Positions 17,191 to 25,629 of a stretch of DNA of 64,000 nucleotides are shown piece after piece. The stretch lies in the NCBI RefSeq assembly GCF_004363235.1, contig NZ_SNYW01000006.1, positions 372,001 to 436,000 on the forward strand. Reading direction: 5' to 3'. Below the pieces are notes generated by a model. That model was not told the DNA's origin. It was given only the letters and a program-made list of their open reading frames with translations, and ran no database searches. This DNA comes from Dongia mobilis. Its GTDB lineage: Bacteria > Pseudomonadota > Alphaproteobacteria > Dongiales > Dongiaceae. The translations under genes were made by a program, and so were the position numbers. How positions within the stretch are numbered: position 1 is the first letter of the stretch; every line of letters begins with the position of its first letter.

Positions 17191-17966
17191 GCGCGGATCT
17201 GCCCCTGCTGAGGGTCAGCCAGGTCAGCCATTTCTACGGCGATCGTGCGGGCTGTCGCGATGTCTCGTTCGATCTCTGGCCGGGCGAAATCATCGGCATT
17301 GTCGGCGAATCCGGCTCAGGGAAGACGACGCTGCTCAATTGCCTGTCCGCCCGCCTGCAGCCATCCCACGGCAGGGTGATCTACCGCGATCGCAGCGAGG
17401 TGATGCGCGACATCTATGCCCTCGGCGAGGCGGAGCGCCGCTTCCTGACGCGCACCGATTGGGGTTTCGTGCACCAGAATCCGCGCGACGGCCTGCGCCT
17501 CGGCGTCACGGCCGGCGCCAATATCGGCGAACGACTGATGGCGGTCGGGACCAGGCATTACGGCAATATCCGCGACACCGCACGGGACTGGCTGGGCAGG
17601 GTCGAGATCGACGCAGCGCGGATCGATGATCTGCCGCCGGCCTTCTCCGGCGGCATGCAGCAGCGCCTGCAGATCGCGCGCAATCTGGTGACGGCGCCAC
17701 GCCTGGTCTTCATGGACGAGCCCACGGGCGGGCTCGACGTCTCGGTCCAGGCGCGCCTCCTCGACCTGCTGCGCGACCTTGTCACCAGGCTCAAGCTGTC
17801 GGTCGTTCTGGTGACCCACGACCTCGCCGTCGTGCGGCTGCTGGCGCATCGCCTGATGGTGATGCAGCGGGGCCGCGTGGTGGAGGAGGGGCTGACCGAC
17901 CAGGTGCTGGACGACCCGCATCATCCCTATACCCAATTGCTCGTTTCATCGGTTCTCCAGGCATGA
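17187..17966 (+). CDS. phnK: PhnK, C-P lyase-associated ABC ATPase
   Basis: 259 residues. Walker A GESGSGKTT, signature FSGGMQQRLQIARNL, Walker B LVFMDEPTGGLDV and switch VTHD are intact. The lead-in PLLRVSQVSHFYG and the insert RFLTRTDWGFVHQNPRDGLR are specific for PhnK rather than a transporter ATPase. PhnK docks onto PhnJ in the lyase complex. Starts inside the phnJ stop and ends inside the phnL start. Confidence 0.94.
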   Translation: MSADLPLLRVSQVSHFYGDRAGCRDVSFDLWPGEIIGIVGESGSGKTTLLNCLSARLQPSHGRVIYRDRSEVMRDIYALGEAERRFLTRTDWGFVHQNPRDGLRLGVTAGANIGERLMAVGTRHYGNIRDTARDWLGRVEIDAARIDDLPPAFSGGMQQRLQIARNLVTAPRLVFMDEPTGGLDVSVQARLLDLLRDLVTRLKLSVVLVTHDLAVVRLLAHRLMVMQRGRVVEEGLTDQVLDDPHHPYTQLLVSSVLQA

Positions 17967-18676
17967 GCGAGACGATGCAGAACCCCGCCATTGCCGTCAC
18001 CGGCATCAGCAAGACGTTCCGCCTCCATACCCAGGGCGGCACCGAGATCGCGGTCTTCCGCAATCTCAGCCTTGGCGTCGATTTCGGCACCAGCCTTGCT
18101 CTGCACGGACCCTCCGGCAGCGGCAAGTCGACCCTGCTGCGCACCCTCTACGGCAATTACCGGGTCGATGCCGGCAGCATCTGCATCCGCCACGACGCCG
18201 GATATCTCGATCTGGCACGGGCGGCACCCCGCCAGATCCTTGCGGCACGGTGCCGGTCGATCGGTTATGTCAGCCAGTTCCTGCGGGTGATCCCGCGGGT
18301 CGCCACCCTCGACATCGTTGCCGACCCGCTGCGCCAGCGCGGCGTCGACGCTGCGGACGCAAGGGCCCGCGCCGGCGCGATGCTGGAGCGGCTCAACGTG
18401 CCGGCGCGGCTCTGGCCGCTGGCACCGGCGACCTTTTCCGGCGGCGAGCAACAGCGGATCAACATCGCCAGGGGATTTGTCGCCGACTTCCCGATCCTGC
18501 TGCTCGACGAACCCACGGCCTCGCTCGATGCCGCGAACAGGGACGTGGTGGTGGACATGATCAGCGAAGCACGCGCCAAGGGCTGCGCCATTGTCGGTAT
18601 CTTCCACGATGCCGATGTGCGGGCGGCGGCCTGCGACCGGGTATTCGAATTGGCGCCGTTCCGGGACGCGGCATGA
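17963..18676 (+). CDS. phnL: PhnL, C-P lyase-associated ABC ATPase
   Basis: 237 residues. Walker A GPSGSGKST, signature FSGGEQQRINIARGF, Walker B LLLDEPTASLD. The segments YGNYRVDAGSI and IGYVSQFLRVIPRVATLDIV are typical for PhnL. PhnL helps PhnGHI make the ribose phosphonate and joins PhnK on the core complex. It overlaps both neighbours by 4 bases. Confidence 0.94.
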   Translation: MSETMQNPAIAVTGISKTFRLHTQGGTEIAVFRNLSLGVDFGTSLALHGPSGSGKSTLLRTLYGNYRVDAGSICIRHDAGYLDLARAAPRQILAARCRSIGYVSQFLRVIPRVATLDIVADPLRQRGVDAADARARAGAMLERLNVPARLWPLAPATFSGGEQQRINIARGFVADFPILLLDEPTASLDAANRDVVVDMISEARAKGCAIVGIFHDADVRAAACDRVFELAPFRDAA

Positions 18677-19359
18677 CCGCGCGTTACGCCATCTATTACT
18701 ATCCGCGCGTTACCGATCCCCTGCAGGTGGTCGGCAATCGCTGGCTGGGCCGCGATCCTGAGTCCGGGGTTGAACTGCCGCCACCGGAGGAACCGGTGCC
18801 GGATTGGCGCATACTGACAGCGACGCCGAGACACTATGGGCTACATGCCACCCTGAAACCGCCCTTCCGCTTGAGACCAGGGGCTGTTGAGGCCGATCTG
18901 CGCGACGCCCTTGGCGCCTTTGCCGCGCGCGCGCGGGCTGGCCGCATCGACGGGCTCCAGCTCGGCGAGATCGGTGGTTTTCTGGCGCTGCTTCCGGCCA
19001 GCCTGTCCGCCGGCGTGCAGACTCTGGCGGCACAATGTGTACGTCATTTCGACCGCTTTCGCGCCCCGCCTACAAGCGAAGAGACGGCGAAGCGCCTGGC
19101 ACGTCCGTTGACGCCTCGCCAGCAGGTCCTGACCGCCGAATGGGGTTATCCCTATGTCCTCGACGAATACCGGTTTCACATTACGCTGACCGAACCGATC
19201 GAGGATCCGGTTCAGCGCGAGCGCGTGCGACGGGTACTGGTCGAACATTTTCAGCCCGTGCTCGCGCAGCCGGTGGAGATCGCCGATCTCTGCCTCTTCG
19301 CCCAGGTCGACAGGCAGGCGGCCTTTGGCCTGGTCGAGCGTTTCCGGCTGCAGCCATGA
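18673..19359 (+). CDS. DUF1045 phosphonate-metabolism protein, 2H phosphoesterase fold
   Basis: 228 residues. YAIYYYPRVTDPLQVVGNRWLGRD at the N-terminus is the DUF1045/TIGR03223 signature. Two H-x-T motifs, HATLKPPF and HITLTEPI, are the catalytic pair of 2H (LigT-like) phosphoesterases. It sits between phnL and phnN with 4-base overlaps on both sides. No phnP (cyclic ribose phosphate phosphodiesterase) is seen in the window; since PhnJ yields a cyclic phosphate and 2H enzymes open cyclic phosphates, this protein may fill that step. That role is inference. Confidence 0.9.
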   Translation: MTARYAIYYYPRVTDPLQVVGNRWLGRDPESGVELPPPEEPVPDWRILTATPRHYGLHATLKPPFRLRPGAVEADLRDALGAFAARARAGRIDGLQLGEIGGFLALLPASLSAGVQTLAAQCVRHFDRFRAPPTSEETAKRLARPLTPRQQVLTAEWGYPYVLDEYRFHITLTEPIEDPVQRERVRRVLVEHFQPVLAQPVEIADLCLFAQVDRQAAFGLVERFRLQP

Positions 19360-19952
19360 TGGCCTCTGACGGCCAAGGCGGTCGGCTGGTCTATGTCATG
19401 GGACCGTCCGGTGCCGGCAAGGACAGCATCCTCCACTATGCCGCCCTGAGGCTGGCCGCTGATGTGCGCTTTTCCTTTCCACGGCGCTGGATCACGCGAC
19501 CCGCGGATTCCGGCGGCGAGAACCACATCTCCCTTTCTGTCGCGGCGTTCGCGGCGCGCGCCGCTGCCGGCGATTTCGCCCTCGCCTGGGAGGCCAATGG
19601 TCACCACTATGGAATCGACACTGGTATCGATGCCGCGCTGGAGGCCGGTCGCCATGTCGTCGTCAACGGCTCGCGCGGCTACCTGCCGCTGGCGCGGCGG
19701 CGCTATCCGGACCTGTTGCCGGTTGCCATAGCGGTCAGCGCCGACACTCTCGATGCCCGGCTGCGCGCCCGCGGACGCGAAACGGTTGACCAAATTGCGG
19801 CCAGACTTGCACGGGCCACGGCGCTTGATGGCGCCGAGCCGGGGATATGCAGAATTTCGAATGATGGCGGACTCGCGGAAGCCGGGGAGGCATTTTTGGC
19901 TCTGCTCCGCCGCCTGCCGGGCAAAACGGCAGCAGTTTCCAGCCCCGGCTGA
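19356..19952 (+). CDS. phnN: PhnN, ribose 1,5-bisphosphate phosphokinase
   Basis: 198 residues. The P-loop is VMGPSGAGKDS (about 14-24), followed by FPRRWITRPADSGGENH, the guanylate-kinase-like substrate loop seen in PhnN. It makes PRPP from ribose 1,5-bisphosphate, the last step of the C-P lyase pathway. ATG 19356 overlaps the DUF1045 stop. Last phn gene; 81 bases without an evident gene follow. Confidence 0.92.
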   Translation: MMASDGQGGRLVYVMGPSGAGKDSILHYAALRLAADVRFSFPRRWITRPADSGGENHISLSVAAFAARAAAGDFALAWEANGHHYGIDTGIDAALEAGRHVVVNGSRGYLPLARRRYPDLLPVAIAVSADTLDARLRARGRETVDQIAARLARATALDGAEPGICRISNDGGLAEAGEAFLALLRRLPGKTAAVSSPG

Positions 19953-20033
19953 AGGCATGGCGGTGTCGGTCCCGCCCGGCGCAGGTCCGTCAGGCGAAAA
20001 ATTCCGGTTCTCAGGGCGCCGGTAATCGATTAT

Positions 20034-21398
20034 GTGCCATCTGGATATCAGCGCGCGCAGCCGCGCAATGTTCCAACCCTGGCGGACGACGTGACCTTTT
20101 TCAGCAGCCGCGTTTTGTGTGGCTTCCATCGCGCGCTGGCCTCGGCCAGCAACGGGTATGCGCGTGCCGGACGGCACCTTGCCCGGCAGATCGACTGGGA
20201 CCTGTCGCATGACGGCGCGCCTACCGTGCTCAGCCTGACCCGCGCCCTGTTCGCCAAGGATCTGGCCGAACTCAAGCAACGCACGTCGATCAACTGGCCG
20301 ACCATTCATGTGAAGGCGGTGAAGGCGCCACAGGAAGATTGGGTGCCGGTGGAATTGCGCCGGCAGTCCTTCTTCAATCACGACCTCAGGACTTCGGCGC
20401 GCCATCTGCGCGAGCCACTCGGCATCTTCGGTCGCGCGTTCCTGACGGCAGCGCGGCAGCGGCATCGGATCGACGCCGTCATGGCGGCCAATACCGATTA
20501 CTGGCAGGACGAGGCACTGCGTATCGCCTGTGCCGATCTCGGTATCCCGTTCATCGTACTCTCGCGCGAGAGTTACGGAATCGGGCGTGGCCGGCGCTAC
20601 GTTGCCGAGAATTACGGCAAGGGCAACTTCCATTTCGACGGTATCGCCTGCGCCGTCGCGTCGCGGACCTGCGAGGAATTCATGGCATCATTGCCGGCCA
20701 TGCGCGACAGCCTTGTGCGCGCGACCGGCTGGCCCCGCTACGATCCGTGGCGCGAACTCAACGCGGCACCGCTCCAGCAGCGGCGAACGGTCACGCTGAT
20801 GGCCTATGGCGATCCGCGCCAGCTGCAATATGCCGCCGGCAATTTCCGCGACGTACTCGGGATCTTCGTCGAAAGCGCGCGCCGTCAGGCGAACCGCCCG
20901 GAGGCGGATCGCCTGCGTCATGTGATCAAGATCAAGAAGTCGAATGAAGACGGTTACATCCGCGACCTGGTGCCCGACCTCGACGCCGCTGACGTGCTGG
21001 TCACCGCCGACATGCCGCTGCCGCAGCTCATTTCCCAGTCGCGTGCCGTCATCGGCTACAATACCCTTGCCGTGCTCGAGGCCCTGCTCGGCGATTGTGC
21101 CGTGATCGTGCCGTTCTGGGGGGATGCCGACCGTGCGCCGACGGATACCCTGCTGCACCCCGACAAGGCGGCGGATTCCGCCGTCTGCTATTTTCCACGC
21201 TCGGTCGCCGACTATGCCGCGCTGAGTGCGGCGATCGAGGCCGGCACGCTTCCGGCACTGGGGACACGGGCGGCGCGTCTCGGCCGGTTTAGCCAGCATT
21301 CCGAGATGAGCCCGGATCTCACCGCCTCGGCGCGGGTCGAGCAATTCGTGCGCGACGTCATTGCGCTGGCCGCAACGGGCAAGCCGGGGCGCGCTTGA
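20034..21398 (+). CDS. GT-B glycosyltransferase-like protein, function unknown
   Basis: 454 residues if GTG 20034 is used; GTG 20091 is an alternative and neither has a good ribosome site. I do not recognise a named family. The N-terminal half is Rossmann-like (IDAVMAANTDYWQDEALRIACADLGIPFIVLSRE), and the C-terminal half has the pattern of CDP-glycerol glycerophosphotransferase or capsule-type GT-B enzymes: ISQSRAVIGYNTLAVLEALLGDCAVIVPFW, where a strand-loop-helix would bind a nucleotide diphosphate. No membrane segments. A Gfo/Idh/MocA oxidoreductase follows 95 bases later, suggesting a surface sugar function. Confidence 0.6.
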   Translation: MPSGYQRAQPRNVPTLADDVTFFSSRVLCGFHRALASASNGYARAGRHLARQIDWDLSHDGAPTVLSLTRALFAKDLAELKQRTSINWPTIHVKAVKAPQEDWVPVELRRQSFFNHDLRTSARHLREPLGIFGRAFLTAARQRHRIDAVMAANTDYWQDEALRIACADLGIPFIVLSRESYGIGRGRRYVAENYGKGNFHFDGIACAVASRTCEEFMASLPAMRDSLVRATGWPRYDPWRELNAAPLQQRRTVTLMAYGDPRQLQYAAGNFRDVLGIFVESARRQANRPEADRLRHVIKIKKSNEDGYIRDLVPDLDAADVLVTADMPLPQLISQSRAVIGYNTLAVLEALLGDCAVIVPFWGDADRAPTDTLLHPDKAADSAVCYFPRSVADYAALSAAIEAGTLPALGTRAARLGRFSQHSEMSPDLTASARVEQFVRDVIALAATGKPGRA

Positions 21399-21493
21399 CG
21401 ATCCAGCAACGATGCCGCTAGATCGACCGGGACGTTCCGGGCAAGGCGTTCGAAAAATTCATACGGAGTGGCAATGAGGGCGAGGCCAGGCGC

Positions 21494-22387
21494 GTGTTGA
21501 GGTTGGGGATCTTGGGCCTCAGTCCGGGTAACGGCCATCCTTATTCCTGGGCGGCGATCTGCAACGGTTATGACGCCGTCGCGATGAAACATTGCCCGTT
21601 TCCGGCGATCCCTGCCTATCTTGCCGAACGGCGCTTTCCGGATGACCGCATTCCCGACGTGGAGGTGACGCATATCTGGACGCAGGACAATTCGGCCTCG
21701 CGCGGGATTGCCGCAGCCAGTCTCATTCCTCATGTTGTCGCGGACCCTGCCGAGATGATCGGTGCCGTCGATGCGATCCTGCTGGCCCGAGACGATGCGC
21801 CAAACCACTATCAGCTGGCGGCGCCGTTCCTCGAGGCCGGACTCCCGGTCTATATCGACAAGCCCCTGGCACTGACCCGGACGGCGGCCCACCGCCTGCT
21901 CGATCTCGAGAAATATCCGGGGCAGATATTCACCGGCACGCCGCTCACCTATTGCGCCGAGTTCCAGCTTGATCAGCGGAGACGCGAGCAGATCGGCGAG
22001 ATCGGCCATATTTCGGCTGTGACGCCGAAATACTGGGGAACCTATGCGGTCCATGTGATCGAGCCGGCTTTGGCTCTCCTTGGCACCTTCGAGGCTCCGG
22101 TCCAACACAAGCTGGCCGTGGCTGGCAGCCGCCACATGCTGAGCGTTGCCTGGGCATCCGGCCAATCAGCCCAGTTCCTGGCGACTGGCTCGCTTGCTGC
22201 ACCGCTCGCCCTTCACGTCTTCGGCGCGAGGGGTCATGCGGTTCTCGAATTTCGCGATTCCTTCTCCGCCTTCAAGACGGCGATCATGCGCTTTCTGGAG
22301 GGCATACGCAGTCGCCGGCGGATGTTCGATCGCGACCTTTGCCTCGCCGGGGCGCGGCTCATTGAATTGGGCAACGCCAAGGATTGA
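21494..22387 (+). CDS. Gfo/Idh/MocA-family oxidoreductase
   Basis: 297 residues from GTG 21494. The N-terminus LGILGLSPGNGHPYSWAAICNGYD is a variant nucleotide-binding loop found in a sugar-cluster subgroup instead of the usual GxGxxG. VDAILLARDDAPNHYQLAAPFLEAGLPVYIDKPLA gives the strand-helix leading to the family's EKP motif, here DKP. The shorter C-terminal domain ends with a helix normal for this group. Probably oxidises or reduces an NDP-sugar or cyclitol with NAD(P). It pairs with the glycosyltransferase-like gene upstream; ribosome site is weak. Confidence 0.75.
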   Translation: MLRLGILGLSPGNGHPYSWAAICNGYDAVAMKHCPFPAIPAYLAERRFPDDRIPDVEVTHIWTQDNSASRGIAAASLIPHVVADPAEMIGAVDAILLARDDAPNHYQLAAPFLEAGLPVYIDKPLALTRTAAHRLLDLEKYPGQIFTGTPLTYCAEFQLDQRRREQIGEIGHISAVTPKYWGTYAVHVIEPALALLGTFEAPVQHKLAVAGSRHMLSVAWASGQSAQFLATGSLAAPLALHVFGARGHAVLEFRDSFSAFKTAIMRFLEGIRSRRRMFDRDLCLAGARLIELGNAKD

Positions 22388-22394
22388 TGGCGAT

Positions 22395-22420
22395 CACCAC
22401 CGGCTGTTTCCGGTGTGGTG
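22395..22420. terminator. Possible terminator hairpin
   Basis: CACCACCGG and CCGGTGTGGTG pair around a 6-base loop with a 2-base bulge, between the convergent oxidoreductase and DUF533 genes, 7 bases after the first stop. No T-tract follows. Confidence 0.3.
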
Positions 22421-22458
22421 CGGATTGCCGATCAATTGATTCGTGGTTGGGTCCGGCC

Positions 22459-23250
22459 TCAGACGGCAACTGCGGCGCCGGCAGCGCTTGCCTGCTGTTC
22501 CAGCTGGTTCAGCAACTCTGGCGGCAGGCGCAGCTTGGCAGCGAGGGCGGACATATAGGCCTTCTCGCGCACGTCGTCGGGGTCGATGGCAAGGCGCGAG
22601 GCCAGCCAGATCTCGGCGGCCTGTTCCGGCCCGCTCGGCAGGGCAGCGATGGCGTCAAGATTGGTGGGCCGGCCGAGCTCGTCGAAGATGAAGGCCTTGG
22701 CGTCGCCGTCAAGCTGCAATTCCTCGATACGCGCGAAAAGCTGGCTCTGTTCGCGGGCGTCAATATGGCCATCGGCCTTGGCTGCCGCGATCATTGCCCG
22801 CACTAGGGCAAGGGCAAAGGGCTTGCCGTCGGCCGCCATACCGACGCCGGGATCGAACGGCGTGTCGTCGGGCTGCGGCAGGGCAAGCGGTGCGCCGGCA
22901 AGCGGCGCCGGCGCGGTCGTGGATTGCGGCGCATAGCCGACATTGGGCACGCTGCCCTGGCGCTGCGCGGGCTGCTGATAGCCGCTTTGCTGCTGCTTCG
23001 CCTGGTAGTTCTGCCAAGCCTTGTAGGCAAGGCCGCCCAGCACGGCGGCACCGCCATAGCCCAGCAGCTTGCCGCCGACCTTCTTCGCCTTTTTCGACCC
23101 CAGCAGCAGGCCGACCAGGCCGCCGGTGGCGGCGCCGGCGGCAAAGGTGCCGGCCTTGCCGAAACCCTGGCCACCACCCTGGGCATTGCCCGATCCCGCG
23201 CCTTGGCCACCGCCAAGGAAGTCTTCGAGCATGCGCTTGGGATCGAACAT
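22459..23250 (-). CDS. DUF533 (YebE-like) TerB-fold membrane protein
   Basis: 263 residues. The N-terminus is glycine-rich, then two short hydrophobic glycine-rich helices (FAAGAATGGLVGLLLG and LLGYGGAAVLGGLAYKAW), a Q/P/A linker about residues 80-135, and a C-terminal helical TerB-like domain (ALVRAMIAAAKADGHIDAREQSQLFARI) whose acidic loop is typical. This is the DUF533/YebE family, an inner-membrane protein of unknown function linked to stress in enterics. It stands alone, convergent with the upstream oxidoreductase. Confidence 0.85.
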   Translation of the reverse strand: MFDPKRMLEDFLGGGQGAGSGNAQGGGQGFGKAGTFAAGAATGGLVGLLLGSKKAKKVGGKLLGYGGAAVLGGLAYKAWQNYQAKQQQSGYQQPAQRQGSVPNVGYAPQSTTAPAPLAGAPLALPQPDDTPFDPGVGMAADGKPFALALVRAMIAAAKADGHIDAREQSQLFARIEELQLDGDAKAFIFDELGRPTNLDAIAALPSGPEQAAEIWLASRLAIDPDDVREKAYMSALAAKLRLPPELLNQLEQQASAAGAAVAV

Positions 23251-23441
23251 CCGGAATCTCCATTAAATCGGGCGGGATCGCTCAAGAGATAGGGGAAGCC
23301 GGCCCAGGTTCAAGCCCAAGGCGGAAATCCGGGTCAGCAGGTTGTCAGTTTCCGGCTTTGCCAAAGCGACGCCTTTGACGCATCCTGGCGGTTCATTTCA
23401 TCCGACCAATCCAGATCCGGCCAATTCCCGAGTCCAGCACC

Positions 23442-24647
23442 ATGACCGATCCTGTTGCCCAGCCGGTGCCAGCCGGCTATCTCGGCGACTTTTCCGTTCC
23501 AGCCTTCGCCGCCGGCTGGCTTGCCGCCTTCGTCGGTTTTGCCAGCTCCTTCGCCGTCATCATCCAGGGGCTGACGGCTATGGGGGCGAGCCAGGCCGAG
23601 GCGGCATCCGGCCTGATGGCGCTTTCCATCGCCATGGGGCTTTGCGCCATCATCCTCAGCCTGCGCACGCGCCAGCCGATCAGCATCGCCTGGTCGACGC
23701 CGGGTGCGGCCCTGCTGGCCGCGACCGCGATGCCGGCGGGCGGCTTTCCGGTGGCGGTCGGCGCCTTTCTGGTCAGCAGCACCCTCATCGTCGTGGCCGG
23801 TTTCTGGAAGCCGCTCGGTCGCGCTGTTGCCGCCATTCCGGCGCCGCTCGCCAATGCCATGCTGGCTGGCGTGCTGCTGGGCCTCTGTCTGGCGCCGGTC
23901 AAGGCGGTGGCGGAGGCACCGGCCCAGGGCCTCCTAATCATTGCCACCTGGGCGCTGGTGGCGCGCTTCCGCCGGTTGCTTGCGGTGCCGGCGGCCGTTG
24001 TCGTCACCATCGCCATCATCGCGCTAACGGTCGATGTCGGCAGCATCGCGCCAGGTGCGCTGTGGCCGAACCCGATTCTGGTCATGCCGGACTTCACCAT
24101 CGCCGGTCTTGTCGGAATCGCGCTGCCGCTCTTCATCGTCACCATGGCGTCGCAGAACATCCCCGGCATCGCTGTCCTCAACGTCAACAATTATCGCCCG
24201 GCGCCAGGTCCGCTCTTCAGCGCGACCGGGCTGTTCAGCCTGCTGTCGGCCCCCTTCGGCGGCCATGCGGTCAACCTCGCCGCCATTACCGCGGCACTCT
24301 GCGCCGGCGCCGACGCCCATCCCGACCCCGCGCGCCGCTACTGGGCGGCGGTCGTGGCCGGCATCTTCTATGTTCTTTTTGGTCTGGCCGCCGGCGCCGC
24401 CACCGCCTTCATCAGCGCTGCGCCGCCGATCCTCATCCAGGCGGTGGCCGGATTGGCGCTCCTCGGGGCACTGGGCGGCGCGCTGATGGGAGCGATGGCC
24501 GGGGCCGAGGACCGCGAGGCGGCCATCGTCACCTTTGTCGTGACGGCGTCCGGCCTCAGCTTCTTCGGCGTCAGCGGCGCTTTCTGGGGACTCGTCGCCG
24601 GCGGCGCCATTTATGGGCTCTCCCGCTGGCGCAGGAACGGCGCCTGA
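23442..24647 (+). CDS. BenE-family membrane transporter
   Basis: 401 residues with about 12 membrane segments. The BenE (benzoate/H+ symporter) signature is visible as FASSFAVIIQGLTAMGAS, WSTPGAALLA near residue 80, and VTMASQNIPGIAVL, with NYRPAPGPLFSATGL following. BenE proteins import benzoate or similar aromatic acids, but no aromatic-degradation genes lie nearby, so substrate is open. The stop is 15 bases from the convergent FNT gene. Confidence 0.88.
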   Translation: MTDPVAQPVPAGYLGDFSVPAFAAGWLAAFVGFASSFAVIIQGLTAMGASQAEAASGLMALSIAMGLCAIILSLRTRQPISIAWSTPGAALLAATAMPAGGFPVAVGAFLVSSTLIVVAGFWKPLGRAVAAIPAPLANAMLAGVLLGLCLAPVKAVAEAPAQGLLIIATWALVARFRRLLAVPAAVVVTIAIIALTVDVGSIAPGALWPNPILVMPDFTIAGLVGIALPLFIVTMASQNIPGIAVLNVNNYRPAPGPLFSATGLFSLLSAPFGGHAVNLAAITAALCAGADAHPDPARRYWAAVVAGIFYVLFGLAAGAATAFISAAPPILIQAVAGLALLGALGGALMGAMAGAEDREAAIVTFVVTASGLSFFGVSGAFWGLVAGGAIYGLSRWRRNGA

Positions 24648-24662
24648 GCAGGCTAGGTCCGG

Positions 24663-25460
24663 CTAGGTCCGGCGCGGCCGCAGATAGGCGATCCAGTAGA
24701 CCAGTGCCACGAGGCAGGCGCCACCGGCGAGATTGCCAGCGATGACCGGTACCTGGCCGGCTAGCAGAAAGAGCGGATTGCCGATCCGGCCGGCATCGAG
24801 CAGCCAGCCGATGCCAAGGAAATAGAAATTCGCGATCGAATGCTCGAACCCGGCTGCGACAAAGGCAGTCACCGGCGGCACCACGACAAGGATCCGGTCC
24901 GTAACGCTGCGTGCAGCAAGCGCGCCCCAAACGGCTAGGCAGACCAGCACGTTGCACATCACGCCGCGCCAGAAGGCTTCCATGGCGCCGAGACCGGCCT
25001 TGTGCTCGGCAATGGCGAGGGCGGTCGCGGCAGCCGCACCATGATGCAAGTCGAGATGACCGGAAAGGAATACCAGCAGCGCCGTGCCGACGCCGCCCAC
25101 GAAATTGCCGGCGAGCACGATCGCCCAGACGCGCAGCAAGGCCGCGGCGCCAAGGCGGCGTGATGCCCAGGCGATGGTCATCAGTACGTCGCCGGTGAAC
25201 AACTCGGCGCCGCAGATCACCACCAGGATCAGGCCCAGGGAAAAGGTGGCGCCGATGGCAAGCCGCGCCAGTCCGAACGGCAGCGCATCGCCGATTCCGA
25301 TTGCGGTCAGGGTCGACAGCATGGCGCCGAGCGCGATGAAGGCGCCGGCAAGGACGGCCAGCGTGAACAGCGTCAATGCATCACGGCCGGCCTTGGCGAT
25401 GCCGACATCCTCCGCCTTGCGGGCAATTTCCTCCGGCAACAATGCATCCAGACCCGTCAT
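24663..25460 (-). CDS. Formate/nitrite transporter (FNT) family protein
   Basis: 265 residues, six membrane segments. LCVICGAELFTGDVL-like motif (residues about 75-90), the GNFVGGVGTALLVFL segment, CNVLVCLAVWGALAA and EHSIANFYFLGIG are FNT hallmarks lining the pentamer pore. ATG 25460 is preferred to an upstream GTG because AGGAGAGG lies shortly before it. It would carry small monovalent anions such as formate, nitrite or hydrosulphide; the subgroup cannot be told. Divergent from the DUF2182 gene. Two tandem copies of GGCTAGGTCC cross its stop codon. Confidence 0.88.
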   Translation of the reverse strand: MTGLDALLPEEIARKAEDVGIAKAGRDALTLFTLAVLAGAFIALGAMLSTLTAIGIGDALPFGLARLAIGATFSLGLILVVICGAELFTGDVLMTIAWASRRLGAAALLRVWAIVLAGNFVGGVGTALLVFLSGHLDLHHGAAAATALAIAEHKAGLGAMEAFWRGVMCNVLVCLAVWGALAARSVTDRILVVVPPVTAFVAAGFEHSIANFYFLGIGWLLDAGRIGNPLFLLAGQVPVIAGNLAGGACLVALVYWIAYLRPRRT

Positions 25461-25629
25461 ATTCCCTGCCTCTCCTGTTCCAATTGCCACCTAGGGTGCC
25501 TAGCGGGCGCAGATTCTGCTGCATTGCAGCGTCGGTTGCCGGTTCCGCCCGGCACCATTTCGTGCTTTGCTGGCCCCGTCAGCCGATTTCTCGCCATCCA
25601 TAGCATCGACCGGGTGCGGAGACCAATTC

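Noticed and set aside
8575-19952. The phn gene set as a new system
   Set aside because: phnDCE and phnGHIJKLMN are the known C-P lyase pathway; only the methyltransferase and the DUF1045 step are worth a second look.
24651-24670. Two tandem copies of GGCTAGGTCC at the FNT stop
   Set aside because: Only two copies; a small duplication that adds one more TAG and has no further support.
25516-25530. GCTGC-ATT-GCAGC repeat in the FNT-DUF2182 gap
   Set aside because: Five-base arms are common in GC-rich DNA and no regulator gene lies beside it.
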